Notes: generated by a model from the sequence alone, not told the origin. Numbered from the stretch's first letter, positions 42,229-51,985 are shown. The stretch: DNA of 64,000 nucleotides from Planctomycetota bacterium (GCA_016795245.1 JAEUIA010000091.1:62001-126000), one strand, 5' to 3'. Numbers and translations: made by a program.

Positions 42229-42651
42229 GGGCCCCCTGATGAAGTGGTTGAACTAGAGTTGCCAACCTGGACACATCAGGAAGCTCGCTGAAGGTAGCAG
42301 TCACGATGGACGCGCACAACAGAAGCAACATCGAGTCCAGACGGCGCACGTTTCCGTGAGTTTCGTTCGTCGCAGATCTGGCGGCGAGAGCGCTAGAGGA
42401 AAATGTGATCTCCCCGTAAGTGGGAGATGTCGAAGAGCGGATTGCCGGGGTTGGTCAGCACGCACTCAAGGCAACTGCTCGCATGCGAACGTGAGCCGAT
42501 AACTGAGCACAAAGCCCGCGTGAATTCCGGCTCTCGAGCATAGCAACCGCAGGAATCGACAATCACGCTGACTCAGTCGGCAGGGCAGGCACAAGTAGAC
42601 TCGATGTTTGGCCATCGACCACGACAACGATCCACGTAGAATCTCGCGCAC
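42229..42651. other. 423-nt divergent intergenic region with repeat copy S
   Basis: No supported gene. It has a hairpin (ATCTCCC 42408-42414 with GGGAGAT 42422-42428) and repeat copy S at 42491-42636. The promoters of both flanking genes should lie here, but no convincing pair of boxes is visible. Confidence 0.5.
42491..42636 (+). repeat. Degenerate intergenic repeat, copy S
   Basis: It begins GTGAGCCGATAACTG, has GCGTGAATTC, GCAACCGCAGGA, CACGCTGACTCAGTCGG and ACTCGATGTTTGGC, then CGACCACG. Copies R and Q hold the same landmarks in the same order, so common origin is likely though they are diverged. Confidence 0.5.
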
Positions 42652-45600
42652 ATGGCTCTCAGCAACCAGCCGGGCAATTCAGATCCCAATGCGTCGCTCG
42701 CCGCGCGGCTGCGCCAACGCTTCGGATCGGACGTCGATCCGCGGGTGGAATTGTCACCCGACGAGAACACCGAGAAAGGCGACGAGCGCGGGTCGGCGAG
42801 CGTGGTCAATCGCCTCGAGACGCGTGGACCGATCGCAACGCGCTATCGACTGGAAGGCGAGATCGCACGCGGCGGAATGGGCGCGATCATCGAGGTCTTC
42901 GACGAAGACTTGCGCCGACGTTTGGCGATGAAGGTGATCTTGCCGCGCGGGCGTGACAGCGCGAGCGCGGGGACCGAGGACAAACCCGTCGATCCGGTGC
43001 TGCTCGCGCGCTTTCTCGAGGAAGCGCAGGTCACCGGACAACTCGATCACCCGGGCATCGTGCCGGTGCACGAACTCGGATTGGACCAACAGGGTCAGGT
43101 CTTCTTCACGATGCGGCTGGTTCACGGCCGCGATCTGGAAGCGATCTTCGATCTCGCCACGCAGGGCCGCGAAGACTGGTCGACGACGCGCGCGCTCGGC
43201 GTGCTGCAGAAAGTGTGCGAGGCCATGGCCTACGCGCACGAGAAGGGCGTCGTGCACCGCGACCTCAAGCCGGCCAACGTGATGGTGGGCCGCTTCGGCG
43301 AGGTGTACGTGATGGACTGGGGACTGGCGCGCGTTCGTGATCACGTCGATCGCCACGACGTGCGACCGCGCGCGACCGAAGGCGAAGCTTCTGCGACCGG
43401 TCGGCCGACGGAAGCGTCGAACTTCGTCGAGACCGATCGACACGCCGCATCGAAGGGCCGCTCCGACGAAGGGCTCTACACGATGGACGGCGACATCATC
43501 GGCACGCCGGCGTACATGGCGCCCGAACAGGCGCGCGGTGAGCTCGACAAGCTCGATGAACGCACCGACGTGTACGCCGTGGGCGCGATGCTCTACCGCT
43601 TGCTCGCCGGAACCGCGCCCTACATGGCACGCGGGGAGAAAGTGAGTGCCTTGGAAATCTGGAAGCGCGTGATGGCCGGTCCTCCGGCAGCACTCGCAAC
43701 CATCGCTCCGGATGCTCCGCACGAACTCGCGGCCATCTGCAACAAGGCCATGACACGCGACCCGGCGCAGCGTTATCCAGACATGCTGGCGTTGTCCGCG
43801 GATTTGCGCGCGTTCCTCGAAGGCCGCGTCGTCCGCGCCTTCGAGACCGGAGCGTGGGCCGAAGCACGCAAGTGGTTGGGGCGCAATCGGCCGCTGGCCG
43901 CGGCCCTCGCGGCCGGCGTCGTCGCGTTGATCGGCGGGCTCGTCGTCAGCCTCGTCTTGGCGGATCGCGCGCGCAGCAACGCGGTGTTGGCCGAGGAACG
44001 GCGCGTCGAATCGGACGCCAACGCGGCCGTCGCACGCGAACAGAGTGCGTTGGCCGAAGCGCGTCGCGAACAAGCCGACGCGAGCGCCGCAGCCGCACTG
44101 CGCCAGGCACGCATCGCGGCCGAGGCCAACGCGTTCCTGAACGACGATCTCCTGGCCGCGATCGCCCCCGAGAACCAAGGCATCGACGCGACGGTGCGCG
44201 AGGTATTGGATCAGGCGTCTTTGCGGCTGACAGGGCGCTTCGCGGATGAGCCGGCCGTCGAATCGGCGCTGCGCATGACGATCGGGACGAGCTACTTTCG
44301 GCTGGGCGAGTTCGAACGCGCGCGCGAGCACGCCGAACGCGCGCTCGAATTACGACGCGCGAACGCGGGCCCGAGGTCGGAGCTCACGCTGCAGTCGATG
44401 CGCCTCGTCGCTGCGGTCTGGTCGGTAATGGGACGCATGCCAGAGGCCGTGGACCTCTACCGCGAAGCGTTGGAACTCGCGCGCGGGATCCTCGGAGACG
44501 AGCACCGTGGCACGCTCGCGACCATGAATGACCTCGCTCTCGCACTGAGCCGCGGAAGGCGGATCGGCGAAGCGCGCGTGCTCTACGAAGCCGTGCTCCC
44601 CGTCCAGGAACGCGTGCTGGGCGCCGACCACGAAGACACCCTCGCGACCGCAAACAACCTTGCGCTCATGGAGCACAAGCTCGGTGACTCGTCAGCCGCC
44701 GCAAAACGATTGCGCCACGTACTCGAACGTCGCCTGGCGCTGTTGGGTGCTGAATACCCGGCCGTATGGGAGGCTCAAGGCAATCTGTCCACGGTGCTTT
44801 CCGATCTAGGCCAGTTCGCGGAGAGCGAGACACTCGCACGCGGGGCGCTGGACGGCCTGCGAGCCAGGCTGGGCGAGGATCATCCGCGCGTAGGCAAGGC
44901 GCGCGGGAACCTGGGAGTCGTCGTGAACCGGCGCGGACGCACCTTGGAGGCCGAGCGACTCTTCCGCGAAGCCCTCGAGATCACACGCAAGAGCTTCGGC
45001 GAGGATCACGCGGACACGCTGTTGGCACAGCACAATCTGGCCTCGTCGATCACGTCACCCAAGCGCACCCAAGAGGTGCTCGCGCTGCACGACAAAGTGC
45101 TCGCGGGACGCCGACGCATGTTGGGAGACGAGCATCCCGACACGTTGGAATCCCTCAACTCGGTTGCGATGGCGCACATGCGGCTCGGTGAGCTCGCGGA
45201 AGCCGAGAAGCTCCTGCGCGAACTGATCGAGTTGGACACGAAGGCTCTGGGCGCGGACCACCCTTCCACGATCATCGCGACCGAGAACCTGGCCAACGTG
45301 CTGTATTCGAAGAAGGACTACACGGCGAGCGAGGCGCTCGTGCGCGAGGTGCTCGAAGCGCGGCGCCGCGTGTTGGGCGAGTCCCATCCCGACGTGAGCA
45401 AGACCATGTTCAATCTGGGCATGGTGCTGAAGTCCAAAGGCGACAAGCCCGGTGCCCTCGCGGTGATCGAATCCGCGCTCGAACGCGCGCGTGCGCCGGC
45501 CAGCCGCAACGATCCGGCGCTGGCGCAGTGCCTGCAAGCACTCGGCGACTTGCATGTCGATGCGGAGCGCTACGACGAGGCGATCCTGGCTTATCGCGAA

Positions 45601-45972
45601 GCCTTGCAGGTGCAACGACTCATGCATCCGGACGACGCCACCTGCGCGTACTTGCTGCACATGACCGGGTTCGCGTGCTTCAATCTGAAGGACTACGAGA
45701 CCGCGTTGGGCGAATTCGAGGAAGCCCTTGCCCTGCGCGCGAGCCGGCTTGGGAAAGACGCGCGGGATACACGCACGAGCCTCGTCATGCGGATCACGAC
45801 GCTCGTGAAGTTGGAGCGCTTCGCGGATGCCGAACCGCTCGCGCATGACTACCTCGAACGCGTGCTGCGCGCCGAGGGACCGGAGCACGCCCACGTGGCA
45901 CGCGCGCGCAAGCTGCTCGTGGAGATCTACGAAGGCCTGGGCCGAATCGAAGACGCGGACAAGTGGCGCTGA
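42652..45972 (+). CDS. Large Ser/Thr kinase with DWG motif, membrane helix and ~12 kinesin-light-chain-type TPRs
   Basis: An 1106-residue protein. The kinase domain spans about residues 65-395: GEIARGGMGAI, ATP Lys in LAMKVI (K94), HRDLKPANV (D204), then MDWGLAR (DWG in place of DFG) and GTPAYMAPEQ. The DWG variant is common in planctomycete kinases. A membrane helix lies at about 415-436. The C-terminal 570 residues hold about twelve 42-residue TPRs of the kinesin-light-chain type (LGDEHRGTLATMNDLALALSRGRR, LGADHPSTIIATENLANVLYSKKD). Those repeats should scaffold partner proteins outside the cytoplasm. Targets unknown. Confidence 0.92.
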   Translation: MALSNQPGNSDPNASLAARLRQRFGSDVDPRVELSPDENTEKGDERGSASVVNRLETRGPIATRYRLEGEIARGGMGAIIEVFDEDLRRRLAMKVILPRGRDSASAGTEDKPVDPVLLARFLEEAQVTGQLDHPGIVPVHELGLDQQGQVFFTMRLVHGRDLEAIFDLATQGREDWSTTRALGVLQKVCEAMAYAHEKGVVHRDLKPANVMVGRFGEVYVMDWGLARVRDHVDRHDVRPRATEGEASATGRPTEASNFVETDRHAASKGRSDEGLYTMDGDIIGTPAYMAPEQARGELDKLDERTDVYAVGAMLYRLLAGTAPYMARGEKVSALEIWKRVMAGPPAALATIAPDAPHELAAICNKAMTRDPAQRYPDMLALSADLRAFLEGRVVRAFETGAWAEARKWLGRNRPLAAALAAGVVALIGGLVVSLVLADRARSNAVLAEERRVESDANAAVAREQSALAEARREQADASAAAALRQARIAAEANAFLNDDLLAAIAPENQGIDATVREVLDQASLRLTGRFADEPAVESALRMTIGTSYFRLGEFERAREHAERALELRRANAGPRSELTLQSMRLVAAVWSVMGRMPEAVDLYREALELARGILGDEHRGTLATMNDLALALSRGRRIGEARVLYEAVLPVQERVLGADHEDTLATANNLALMEHKLGDSSAAAKRLRHVLERRLALLGAEYPAVWEAQGNLSTVLSDLGQFAESETLARGALDGLRARLGEDHPRVGKARGNLGVVVNRRGRTLEAERLFREALEITRKSFGEDHADTLLAQHNLASSITSPKRTQEVLALHDKVLAGRRRMLGDEHPDTLESLNSVAMAHMRLGELAEAEKLLRELIELDTKALGADHPSTIIATENLANVLYSKKDYTASEALVREVLEARRRVLGESHPDVSKTMFNLGMVLKSKGDKPGALAVIESALERARAPASRNDPALAQCLQALGDLHVDAERYDEAILAYREALQVQRLMHPDDATCAYLLHMTGFACFNLKDYETALGEFEEALALRASRLGKDARDTRTSLVMRITTLVKLERFADAEPLAHDYLERVLRAEGPEHAHVARARKLLVEIYEGLGRIEDADKWR

Positions 45973-46313
45973 AGAGTCGACAGGCCGAAGACCTACCGGC
46001 TCCGTGGGTGATCTTCCGCTCCCGTCGCGAGCACGACCATGGCCCGTCGACGGCATCCACGTGGTCGCCGGTCCCCGGGCGGCCGGCGCCGGGGAACCGC
46101 CACTCCCCTCGAGGCCCGAGCTGCGGCCTGGGCCTTCCCCGAAGTTGCACGTCGTGAACCTCCCACGCCGGGTTTTTGCGGCATACTGACGGGCACGTCA
46201 GCGGCCGTGAGATCCAGGAATGCCCGCTGCGACGTAGCATCAGACGTCGACGGTTCGACCTGTGGCTCGGCCGCGAACAAACACTCGAAAAGAACAGAAA
46301 GCACGATCAGCGC
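45973..46313. other. 341-nt intergenic region
   Basis: Between the large kinase gene and the redoxin gene. No supported gene, hairpin or promoter pair was found; it presumably contains the redoxin promoter. Confidence 0.45.
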
Positions 46314-47024
46314 ATGAAACCTACACCGAAGAGACGCCTGCTTCAGGCCCTCGCCCTCGTGGCGATCGCTGCCGGAACATACGCATCGACAGCGACGGTC
46401 GTGTCCACGATCGGCGATCCGAAGACGGACCAACCGAAGAAGGACGACGCCAAGAAAGAAGAGAAGAAGGACGAGGCCTGGCCCACGGTCGAGAGCGGAA
46501 CGAAGGCCGAGATCGGCAAGCTCGCGATCGACTTCACGCTCAAGGACATCGACGGCAAGGACGTCAAGCTCTCGAGCTTCAAGGGCAAGACCATCGTGCT
46601 CGAATGGTTCAGCCCGGGCTGCCCGGCGTGCAAGTTCGCCTACGGCAAGGACGGCCCGATGAAGGAGCAGCACGAGCGCCTCACCAAGGAAGGCGTCGTG
46701 TGGCTCGCGGTGAACTCGGAGGACGACGCGCGTCCGGCCTCGAAGATCGAGGCGAACAAGGAGTTCCTCGAGAAGTACAAGGCGTCCACGCGCATCGTGC
46801 TCGATCCGTCGGGCGTCGTGGGCAAGGCCTACGGCGCGAAGACGACGCCGCACATGTTCCTGATCGACAAGAAGGGCATGCTCGTCTACCAGGGCGCCAT
46901 CGACAACGCGCCCAACGGTGAAGTCGAGAAGGACGCGACGAAGACCAACTACATCGACGCCGCCCTCAAGGAGATCAACGCCGGCAAGGCCGTGACCACA
47001 CCGAAGACGAAGTCCTACGGTTGA
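46314..47024 (+). CDS. Exported redoxin (AhpC/TSA/TlpA-like)
   Basis: The ATG at 46314 gives 236 residues. The first 25 residues look like a signal anchor (LLQALALVAIAAGTYAS). A lysine-rich linker (KKDDAKKEEKKDE) is followed by the redoxin domain: IGKLAIDFTLKDIDGKDVKLSSFKGKTIVLEWFSPGCPACKF (CPAC active site), WLAVNSEDDARPAS and GAKTTPHMFLIDKKGMLVYQGAIDN. Such proteins reduce disulfides or peroxides at the cell surface. Upstream and downstream gaps suggest it is transcribed alone. Confidence 0.85.
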   Translation: MKPTPKRRLLQALALVAIAAGTYASTATVVSTIGDPKTDQPKKDDAKKEEKKDEAWPTVESGTKAEIGKLAIDFTLKDIDGKDVKLSSFKGKTIVLEWFSPGCPACKFAYGKDGPMKEQHERLTKEGVVWLAVNSEDDARPASKIEANKEFLEKYKASTRIVLDPSGVVGKAYGAKTTPHMFLIDKKGMLVYQGAIDNAPNGEVEKDATKTNYIDAALKEINAGKAVTTPKTKSYG

Positions 47025-47347
47025 AGCGTCAAGTACAAGAAGTCGTAGTTACGACTTCACGATGACTACCGCGCGGTGAGCAGCAATGCGAGCCGCGCGG
47101 TTCTCGTTTGGGGGCTGCTCGTCGAGCCAGGTCTGCGCAGCGGGTCGCGCCAGGCCGCTCCGAGTGCCGGCCAGAGGCCACACGGAGCCCCCCCCCGGCG
47201 CGATCCCGGACATTGGGATGCAACCCGCAGCCGGTCCGCGCTCCTACACCGACGTGCGGCGCGCGAGTAGCATGACCGACAGTCCATACCTCGGGATGTC
47301 CTGTGTAGCCGGACATCCGTCGGCCTTCATCTTTTCGGGGAGACAGA
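47025..47347. other. 323-nt intergenic region with palindromes and a C9 tract
   Basis: Contains a short palindrome (47039-47058), a stem-loop (47068-47101) and nine consecutive C residues at 47188-47196. A strong GGGGAGACAGA ribosome site precedes the next ATG at 47348. Confidence 0.5.
47068..47101 (+). terminator. Probable terminator after the redoxin gene
   Basis: ACCGCGCGG (47068-47076) pairs with CCGCGCGGT (47093-47101) around a 16-nt loop, followed by TCTCGTTT. The tail is only partly T-rich. Confidence 0.45.
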
Positions 47348-49537
47348 ATGCGTAGTGCGATTGCAGTGGCATCAGCCGTCCTGGCGTTGGTCCTGTCGGG
47401 TCCGCTGCGCGCGGGTGACAAGCCCGGACACTCCGAACACGGTTCGGCCTTCGACACCGGCCTGCGGCAGAGACCGTGGAAGATGGCCGGCATCGGACAG
47501 TCGCATTTCGAGATCACGACGAAGGTCCCTGAGGTGCAGGTCTGGTTCGATCAGGGCAATACGCTCTTGCACTCGTTCTGGTTCGAAGAAGCGGAGCGTT
47601 CGTTTCGCTGGTGCATCAAGCTCGACCCCGACTGCGCGATGGGGTACTGGGGGCTCGCGCGCTGCGGGATGAATTGGTTCACCTCCTTTGGTCCGTGGAG
47701 CAACGACCCTGAAGTGAAGCGTTACCGCGATTTCCTCATGGAAGCCGTGCGGCGCAAGGGCAATGTCAGCGAGAGAGAACGTCGGTACATCGAAGCCTGG
47801 AGCGAAGCGTTTGCCCCGGACACGCAAAAGCCGGGCGAAATGCTCGCACGCCGGCTGCAGGAGATCTCGATCCAATGGCCCGATGACATCGAAGCCAAGG
47901 TGCTCTACGCGCTGTTCTCGATGCGGCGGGACGGCGCGCTCGGGGCGGAAATGGTCTTGCGCGATGTGCTGGCGAAGCAACCCGACCATCCCGGCGCGCA
48001 CCACTATCGCATCCACAACTGGGACGGTGCCGCGCCGGAGCAAGGCTTGCCGAGTTGCGCACGCTACGGCCCGGTAGCGCCGAACATCGGCCATGCCAAT
48101 CACATGCCGGGGCACAACTACAGCAAGCTCGGCATGTGGCACGAGGCCGCGATCAGCATGGATTCGGCGACGCGCGTCGAACTGAGCTACATGAACGAGC
48201 GCCTCGCGTTGCCCTTCGAGACCTGGAACTTCGCGCACAATCGCAATTACCTCTGCTACATCCAGGAGCAGCTCGGCATGGAACAGGCTGCTCTCGCAGG
48301 TGCGCGCAGCCTGCTGGCGGCGCCGCGCAATCCGACGCCCTCCGACAAGGACGGGGAAGCGACATTCATGTACGGTCTGGGAGCATTGTTGCGCGGATTG
48401 GTGAAATTCGAGCGCTGGGACACGATCTTGGCCAAGGACTCGATCCCGTGGCGCGACAAGCCTGAGGATCAAGTGCAGCGCGCCTGGGTCGAGACGCTCG
48501 CCTACATCGGCCAAGGCAAGCTGGTCGACGCGCAAGGTCGGCTCGACGATTTCGAGGCCCTGATCAAGAAGGAAGACATCGCCCACCCCGGACTGAAGAG
48601 CGCCGTCGACATCGCCGAAGGGTTGCTGCGCGCGGGCGAGGGCAACATCCTCGAGGCGACGCGCCTCTTGAGCAGCGCGGCGGAGACGGAACGCGCTGCG
48701 CGCCGTGCGGGCGAATACGAAAACGATCCGCCCTTCGAAGCCTGGCCGGTCGCTCGCCTGTTGGGCGAGGTCTACCTGAACCAGGGCGAACATCGTCTGG
48801 CGCTGGCGGCCTACGGTGAAGCGCTGAAGGCCGAACCCAACGATGGCTTCTCGCTCTCAGGCGCGGCGCGCGCACACGCGGCGCTCGGAAACGACGCGGA
48901 AGCCAGACGCTGTGCGGATGCACTCGCCTACGTCTGGTCGAGCGCGGACGCCGATCTGCGCTGGCGGCATAGTGTTGACGCGCTCGGACTCGTGACCCGG
49001 CCTTTCGCCGTGACACCCGCACCAGAACGGCGCTACCAACCGGCTCAGTTGGACGCGCTCGGGCCGAACGTGTGGGCGCCTTTCGCCGCACCCAAGCTCG
49101 ACTGCGTCGACGAGAACGGCGTGCAGGTCAAGCTCGAGGATCTGCGTGGCAAGAACGTCCTGCTCATCTTCTTCCTGGGCAAGGAGTGCGTGCATTGCAT
49201 GGAACAACTGACCGCCGTCGACGGCCGCAAGAGCGACTTCGAGAAACAGAACACCGTCGTGCTCGCCGTGAGCAGTGCCAGCCCCGAGAAGAACAAGGCA
49301 TCGGCGGAATTGGGAACGCTGAGCGCGCGCCTCTTGTCCGACAAGGATCACGAGAATGCGCGGCGCTACACTTCCTTCGACGACTTCGAGGACATCGAGC
49401 TGCACTCGACGATCCTGATCGATACGAGTGGTCGCGTGCACTGGAAACGCACCGGCGGCGATCCGTTCAAGGACGTCGACTTCCTGATCGCGGAGCTCAA
49501 ACGCATGAACGGAACGGACGGGAAGTCGGCGGAGTGA
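47348..49537 (+). CDS. TPR protein fused to a C-terminal redoxin domain
   Basis: A 729-residue protein with a signal peptide ending LRAGDK. Residues ~60-560 are TPR-like, with the paralogous landmarks WFDQGNTLLHSFWFEEAERSFRWCIKLDPDCAMGYWGLARCG, HPGAHHYRIHNWD and NHMPGHNYSKLGMW also present in the lipoprotein at 16006. Residues ~575-725 are a redoxin: ENGVQVKLEDLRGKNVLLIFFLGKECVHCMEQL (CxxC), VVLAVSSASPEKN and HSTILIDTSGRVHWKR. It may deliver a redox function to a protein complex outside the cytoplasm. Function unknown. Confidence 0.88.
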   Translation: MRSAIAVASAVLALVLSGPLRAGDKPGHSEHGSAFDTGLRQRPWKMAGIGQSHFEITTKVPEVQVWFDQGNTLLHSFWFEEAERSFRWCIKLDPDCAMGYWGLARCGMNWFTSFGPWSNDPEVKRYRDFLMEAVRRKGNVSERERRYIEAWSEAFAPDTQKPGEMLARRLQEISIQWPDDIEAKVLYALFSMRRDGALGAEMVLRDVLAKQPDHPGAHHYRIHNWDGAAPEQGLPSCARYGPVAPNIGHANHMPGHNYSKLGMWHEAAISMDSATRVELSYMNERLALPFETWNFAHNRNYLCYIQEQLGMEQAALAGARSLLAAPRNPTPSDKDGEATFMYGLGALLRGLVKFERWDTILAKDSIPWRDKPEDQVQRAWVETLAYIGQGKLVDAQGRLDDFEALIKKEDIAHPGLKSAVDIAEGLLRAGEGNILEATRLLSSAAETERAARRAGEYENDPPFEAWPVARLLGEVYLNQGEHRLALAAYGEALKAEPNDGFSLSGAARAHAALGNDAEARRCADALAYVWSSADADLRWRHSVDALGLVTRPFAVTPAPERRYQPAQLDALGPNVWAPFAAPKLDCVDENGVQVKLEDLRGKNVLLIFFLGKECVHCMEQLTAVDGRKSDFEKQNTVVLAVSSASPEKNKASAELGTLSARLLSDKDHENARRYTSFDDFEDIELHSTILIDTSGRVHWKRTGGDPFKDVDFLIAELKRMNGTDGKSAE

Positions 49538-49713
49538 AGCGCCGCGGAGCCGGACCCAGTACGCCGTCTGGCACGCGGAACCGCAGGCTACGGTCGGCGC
49601 CGAGGACGCAGATGCGCGCTGCGGGCGGCGGATGCGGACGCTCCGCGCGATCCCGCGACTGCGTGCCGACGCGCGAACCGGCTCCGAGCGCAGCTCGACC
49701 TTACCTGGGATCC

Positions 49714-50289
49714 TCAGCCGCTCGTCGACGAGCGCGCCGTCAAGCCGAGCTCGGCTGCGTGCGGTTTCAAGGCTTCGATCACGAACGCGACGTGATCGGC
49801 GAGTTCCACTCCGAGCAGTTTCACACCTGCGTAAACTTCTTCACGCTCCACCTTCGCCGCGAAGCCCTTGTCCTTCAGTTTCTTGAGCACGCTCTTCGCC
49901 TCGAGCGTGGCGATGCCTTCCGGCCGCACGAGGGCACACGCGCCGACGAAGCCGGTGAGTTCGTCGCACGCGAGGAGTGCCTTGTCCAGCGCGCTGTCGT
50001 ACGAGACGCCCCACTTCGTGTAGTGCGCCGCGACGGCGTGCGCGATCTCGTGCTCACCGCGTTCCGCTAGCCAGGCGACGATGCGCCGCGGGTGTTCCTC
50101 GGGCCAGGCTTCGTAGTCGGCGTCATGGAGCATGCCCGCGATACCAAAGCGCTCGACGTCGCTCGCGCCGTCACCGTAGCGGAGTGCCGCGGCCCGCATG
50201 ACGACTTCGACCGCACGCGCGTGCTTGCGCAATGCATCGGTCTTCGTCCAGGTGCACAAGTGATCCCAGGCCAGCGAACGTTCCAGCAT
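49714..50289 (-). CDS. HD-domain hydrolase
   Basis: A 191-residue protein with H..HARAVEVVMRAAA, the metal-binding HD pair in GMLHDADYEAWPEEHPRRI and H in AVAAHYTKWG, all needed for the HD phosphohydrolase fold. The rest (LEAKSVLKKLKDKGFAAKVEREEVYAGVKLLGVELADHVAFVIEALKPHAAE) is helical. HD proteins cleave phosphate groups of nucleotides or metabolites; the substrate is not evident. It is divergent from mgtE. Confidence 0.85.
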   Translation of the reverse strand: MLERSLAWDHLCTWTKTDALRKHARAVEVVMRAAALRYGDGASDVERFGIAGMLHDADYEAWPEEHPRRIVAWLAERGEHEIAHAVAAHYTKWGVSYDSALDKALLACDELTGFVGACALVRPEGIATLEAKSVLKKLKDKGFAAKVEREEVYAGVKLLGVELADHVAFVIEALKPHAAELGLTARSSTSG

Positions 50290-50620
50290 GCGCCCTCAGC
50301 CTAACGCGCCCATCGCGCCGTGAAAGCATCCGCGCCGCGAGTTCGATGCTCACCCGCCCTCAGTCGACATCAGCGAACGGCGGCACGCTTGTGAGCGAAG
50401 GCCCTCGTCTCGCTACCTGCAGTCGAAGTCCTGCAGGGCGGCGGTACAGGATGCTTCCCGGGGTCACGCGTAGGCATGGCTTCCACCGACGCCGGATTGT
50501 GTCGTGCGACAGCCGGCGGCGAATTCCCTGGCCCCGGAGTGATTGCTGAAGTGCCAGCCCCTGCGTCTGCATAGAATCCCGCCGCACTCCGGCGTCCTCC
50601 GGCAGCAAGGAACCGAATCG
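50290..50620. other. 331-nt divergent intergenic region ahead of mgtE
   Basis: No supported gene. A magnesium riboswitch before mgtE was looked for but no recognisable M-box structure could be drawn. A few short GC inverted motifs occur. Confidence 0.4.
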
Positions 50621-51985
50621 ATGGCGAGCGAAGAAGAACTCGAGACCTGGGAGCGCCTCGATGCGCTGGCTTCGGCCAATGACGCGCAAGGTCTCGAGGC
50701 CTACGTCGATGCGATCGGGCCGAGTGAGGCGTTTCGCGCGCTGTTGCGATTGGACAGCGAGGCGCGCGAGCGCGTGCTCACCACCCTCTCTCCGGAAGAA
50801 GCCGCCGATCTCATCGAGGAGATTCCGGAGGAGCACGCCGCCGACTTCATGGAGGACCTCACGGTCGATGAAGCCGCGTCGATCCTCAACGAGATGGAGA
50901 GCGACGAGCAGGCCGACGTGCTCGCGAAGATGGAGCCGGACGACGCCGAGGCGATCCTCTCGAAGATGGAGCCCGAGGAAGCCGCGGACGCGCGGCGCCT
51001 CATGCCGCACGGACGCGACACGGCCGGCGGGTTGATGGTGACGGAGTTCCTTTCCTACTTCGAGAAGGACCCCGTGCGCGAAGTGATCGAGGATCTGCGC
51101 GGCCGCGAGGAACTCGAGTCCAGTCAGGACGTGCACGCCTACGTCGTGTCGGCCACGGATCGCTTGATCGGAATGATCGACTTGCGTGACCTCGTCTTGG
51201 CACGGCAAGACGCACCGGTGGCGGACATCCTCGTGCAGACGCCTTTCGTGAGCGCGGACACGACGCTCGAAGCGCTCGACAGCTTTTTCCAGCGCAACCC
51301 ACGCGCGCAGGTGCCGGTGGTCGACTTTCGCCACAAGCTGCTCGGTGTCGTGCGGCGCAGAGACGTCCTCGATGCGGTTTCGGAGCGCGCCGAACTCGAT
51401 TACCTGAAGACGCAAGGCATCGTCGGCGGCGACGAGATCCGCACGCTGCCGGTGCTGGTGCGCTCGCGGCGCCGACTGTCCTGGCTCAGCGTCAACATCC
51501 TGCTCAACATCGCCGCGGCCAGCGTCATCGCGGCCTACGAAGACACGCTGAAGAGCGTCATCGCCTTGGCGGTGTTCTTGCCGATCGTGTCCGACATGAG
51601 CGGCTGCAGCGGCAACCAGGCGGTGGCCGTGAGCATTCGCGAACTCTCGCTGGGCATCACGAAACCGTTCGAGGTTTTCCGGGTCTGGATGCAGGAGATG
51701 AAAGTCGGCCTGATCAACGGACTCGTCCTCGGCGTCTTGCTCGGCGTCGCCGCGATGATCTGGAAAGGCAACCCCTGGCTCGGCCTCGTCGTCGGCGGCG
51801 CCTTGGCGATGAACACCGTGATCGCCGTTTCGATCGGAGGCGTCGTTCCGCTCCTGCTGCGGCGCTTCAAGTTCGATCCGGCGGTCGCGTCGGGACCGGT
51901 GTTGACCACCATCACCGACATGTGCGGGTTCTTCCTGGTCTTGAGCATGGCGAGCGCGGTGCTGTCGCGACTCCAGGGGCTCTGA
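50621..51985 (+). CDS. mgtE: Magnesium transporter MgtE
   Basis: The ATG at 50621 (AAGGAACCG upstream) gives 454 residues, normal size. The N-terminal MgtE domain has repeated EEIPEEHAADFMEDLTVDEAASILNEMESDEQADVLAKM units. A CBS pair follows (TAGGLMVTEFLSYF, VHAYVVSATDRLIGMIDLRDLVL, TPFVSADTTLEALDSFFQ). The C-terminal channel domain has five helices, with MSGCSGNQAVAVSIRELSLG in place of the commoner GGNxGxQ. It imports Mg2+ down the gradient and its cytoplasmic domains sense Mg2+. Confidence 0.93.
   Translation: MASEEELETWERLDALASANDAQGLEAYVDAIGPSEAFRALLRLDSEARERVLTTLSPEEAADLIEEIPEEHAADFMEDLTVDEAASILNEMESDEQADVLAKMEPDDAEAILSKMEPEEAADARRLMPHGRDTAGGLMVTEFLSYFEKDPVREVIEDLRGREELESSQDVHAYVVSATDRLIGMIDLRDLVLARQDAPVADILVQTPFVSADTTLEALDSFFQRNPRAQVPVVDFRHKLLGVVRRRDVLDAVSERAELDYLKTQGIVGGDEIRTLPVLVRSRRRLSWLSVNILLNIAAASVIAAYEDTLKSVIALAVFLPIVSDMSGCSGNQAVAVSIRELSLGITKPFEVFRVWMQEMKVGLINGLVLGVLLGVAAMIWKGNPWLGLVVGGALAMNTVIAVSIGGVVPLLLRRFKFDPAVASGPVLTTITDMCGFFLVLSMASAVLSRLQGL

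Noticed and set aside
42754..44331. Long minus-strand frame over the large kinase
   Set aside because: It is antisense to the kinase and TPR region and lacks any motif.
50290..50620. Magnesium riboswitch before mgtE
   Set aside because: No three-stem M-box arrangement could be drawn from the sequence.
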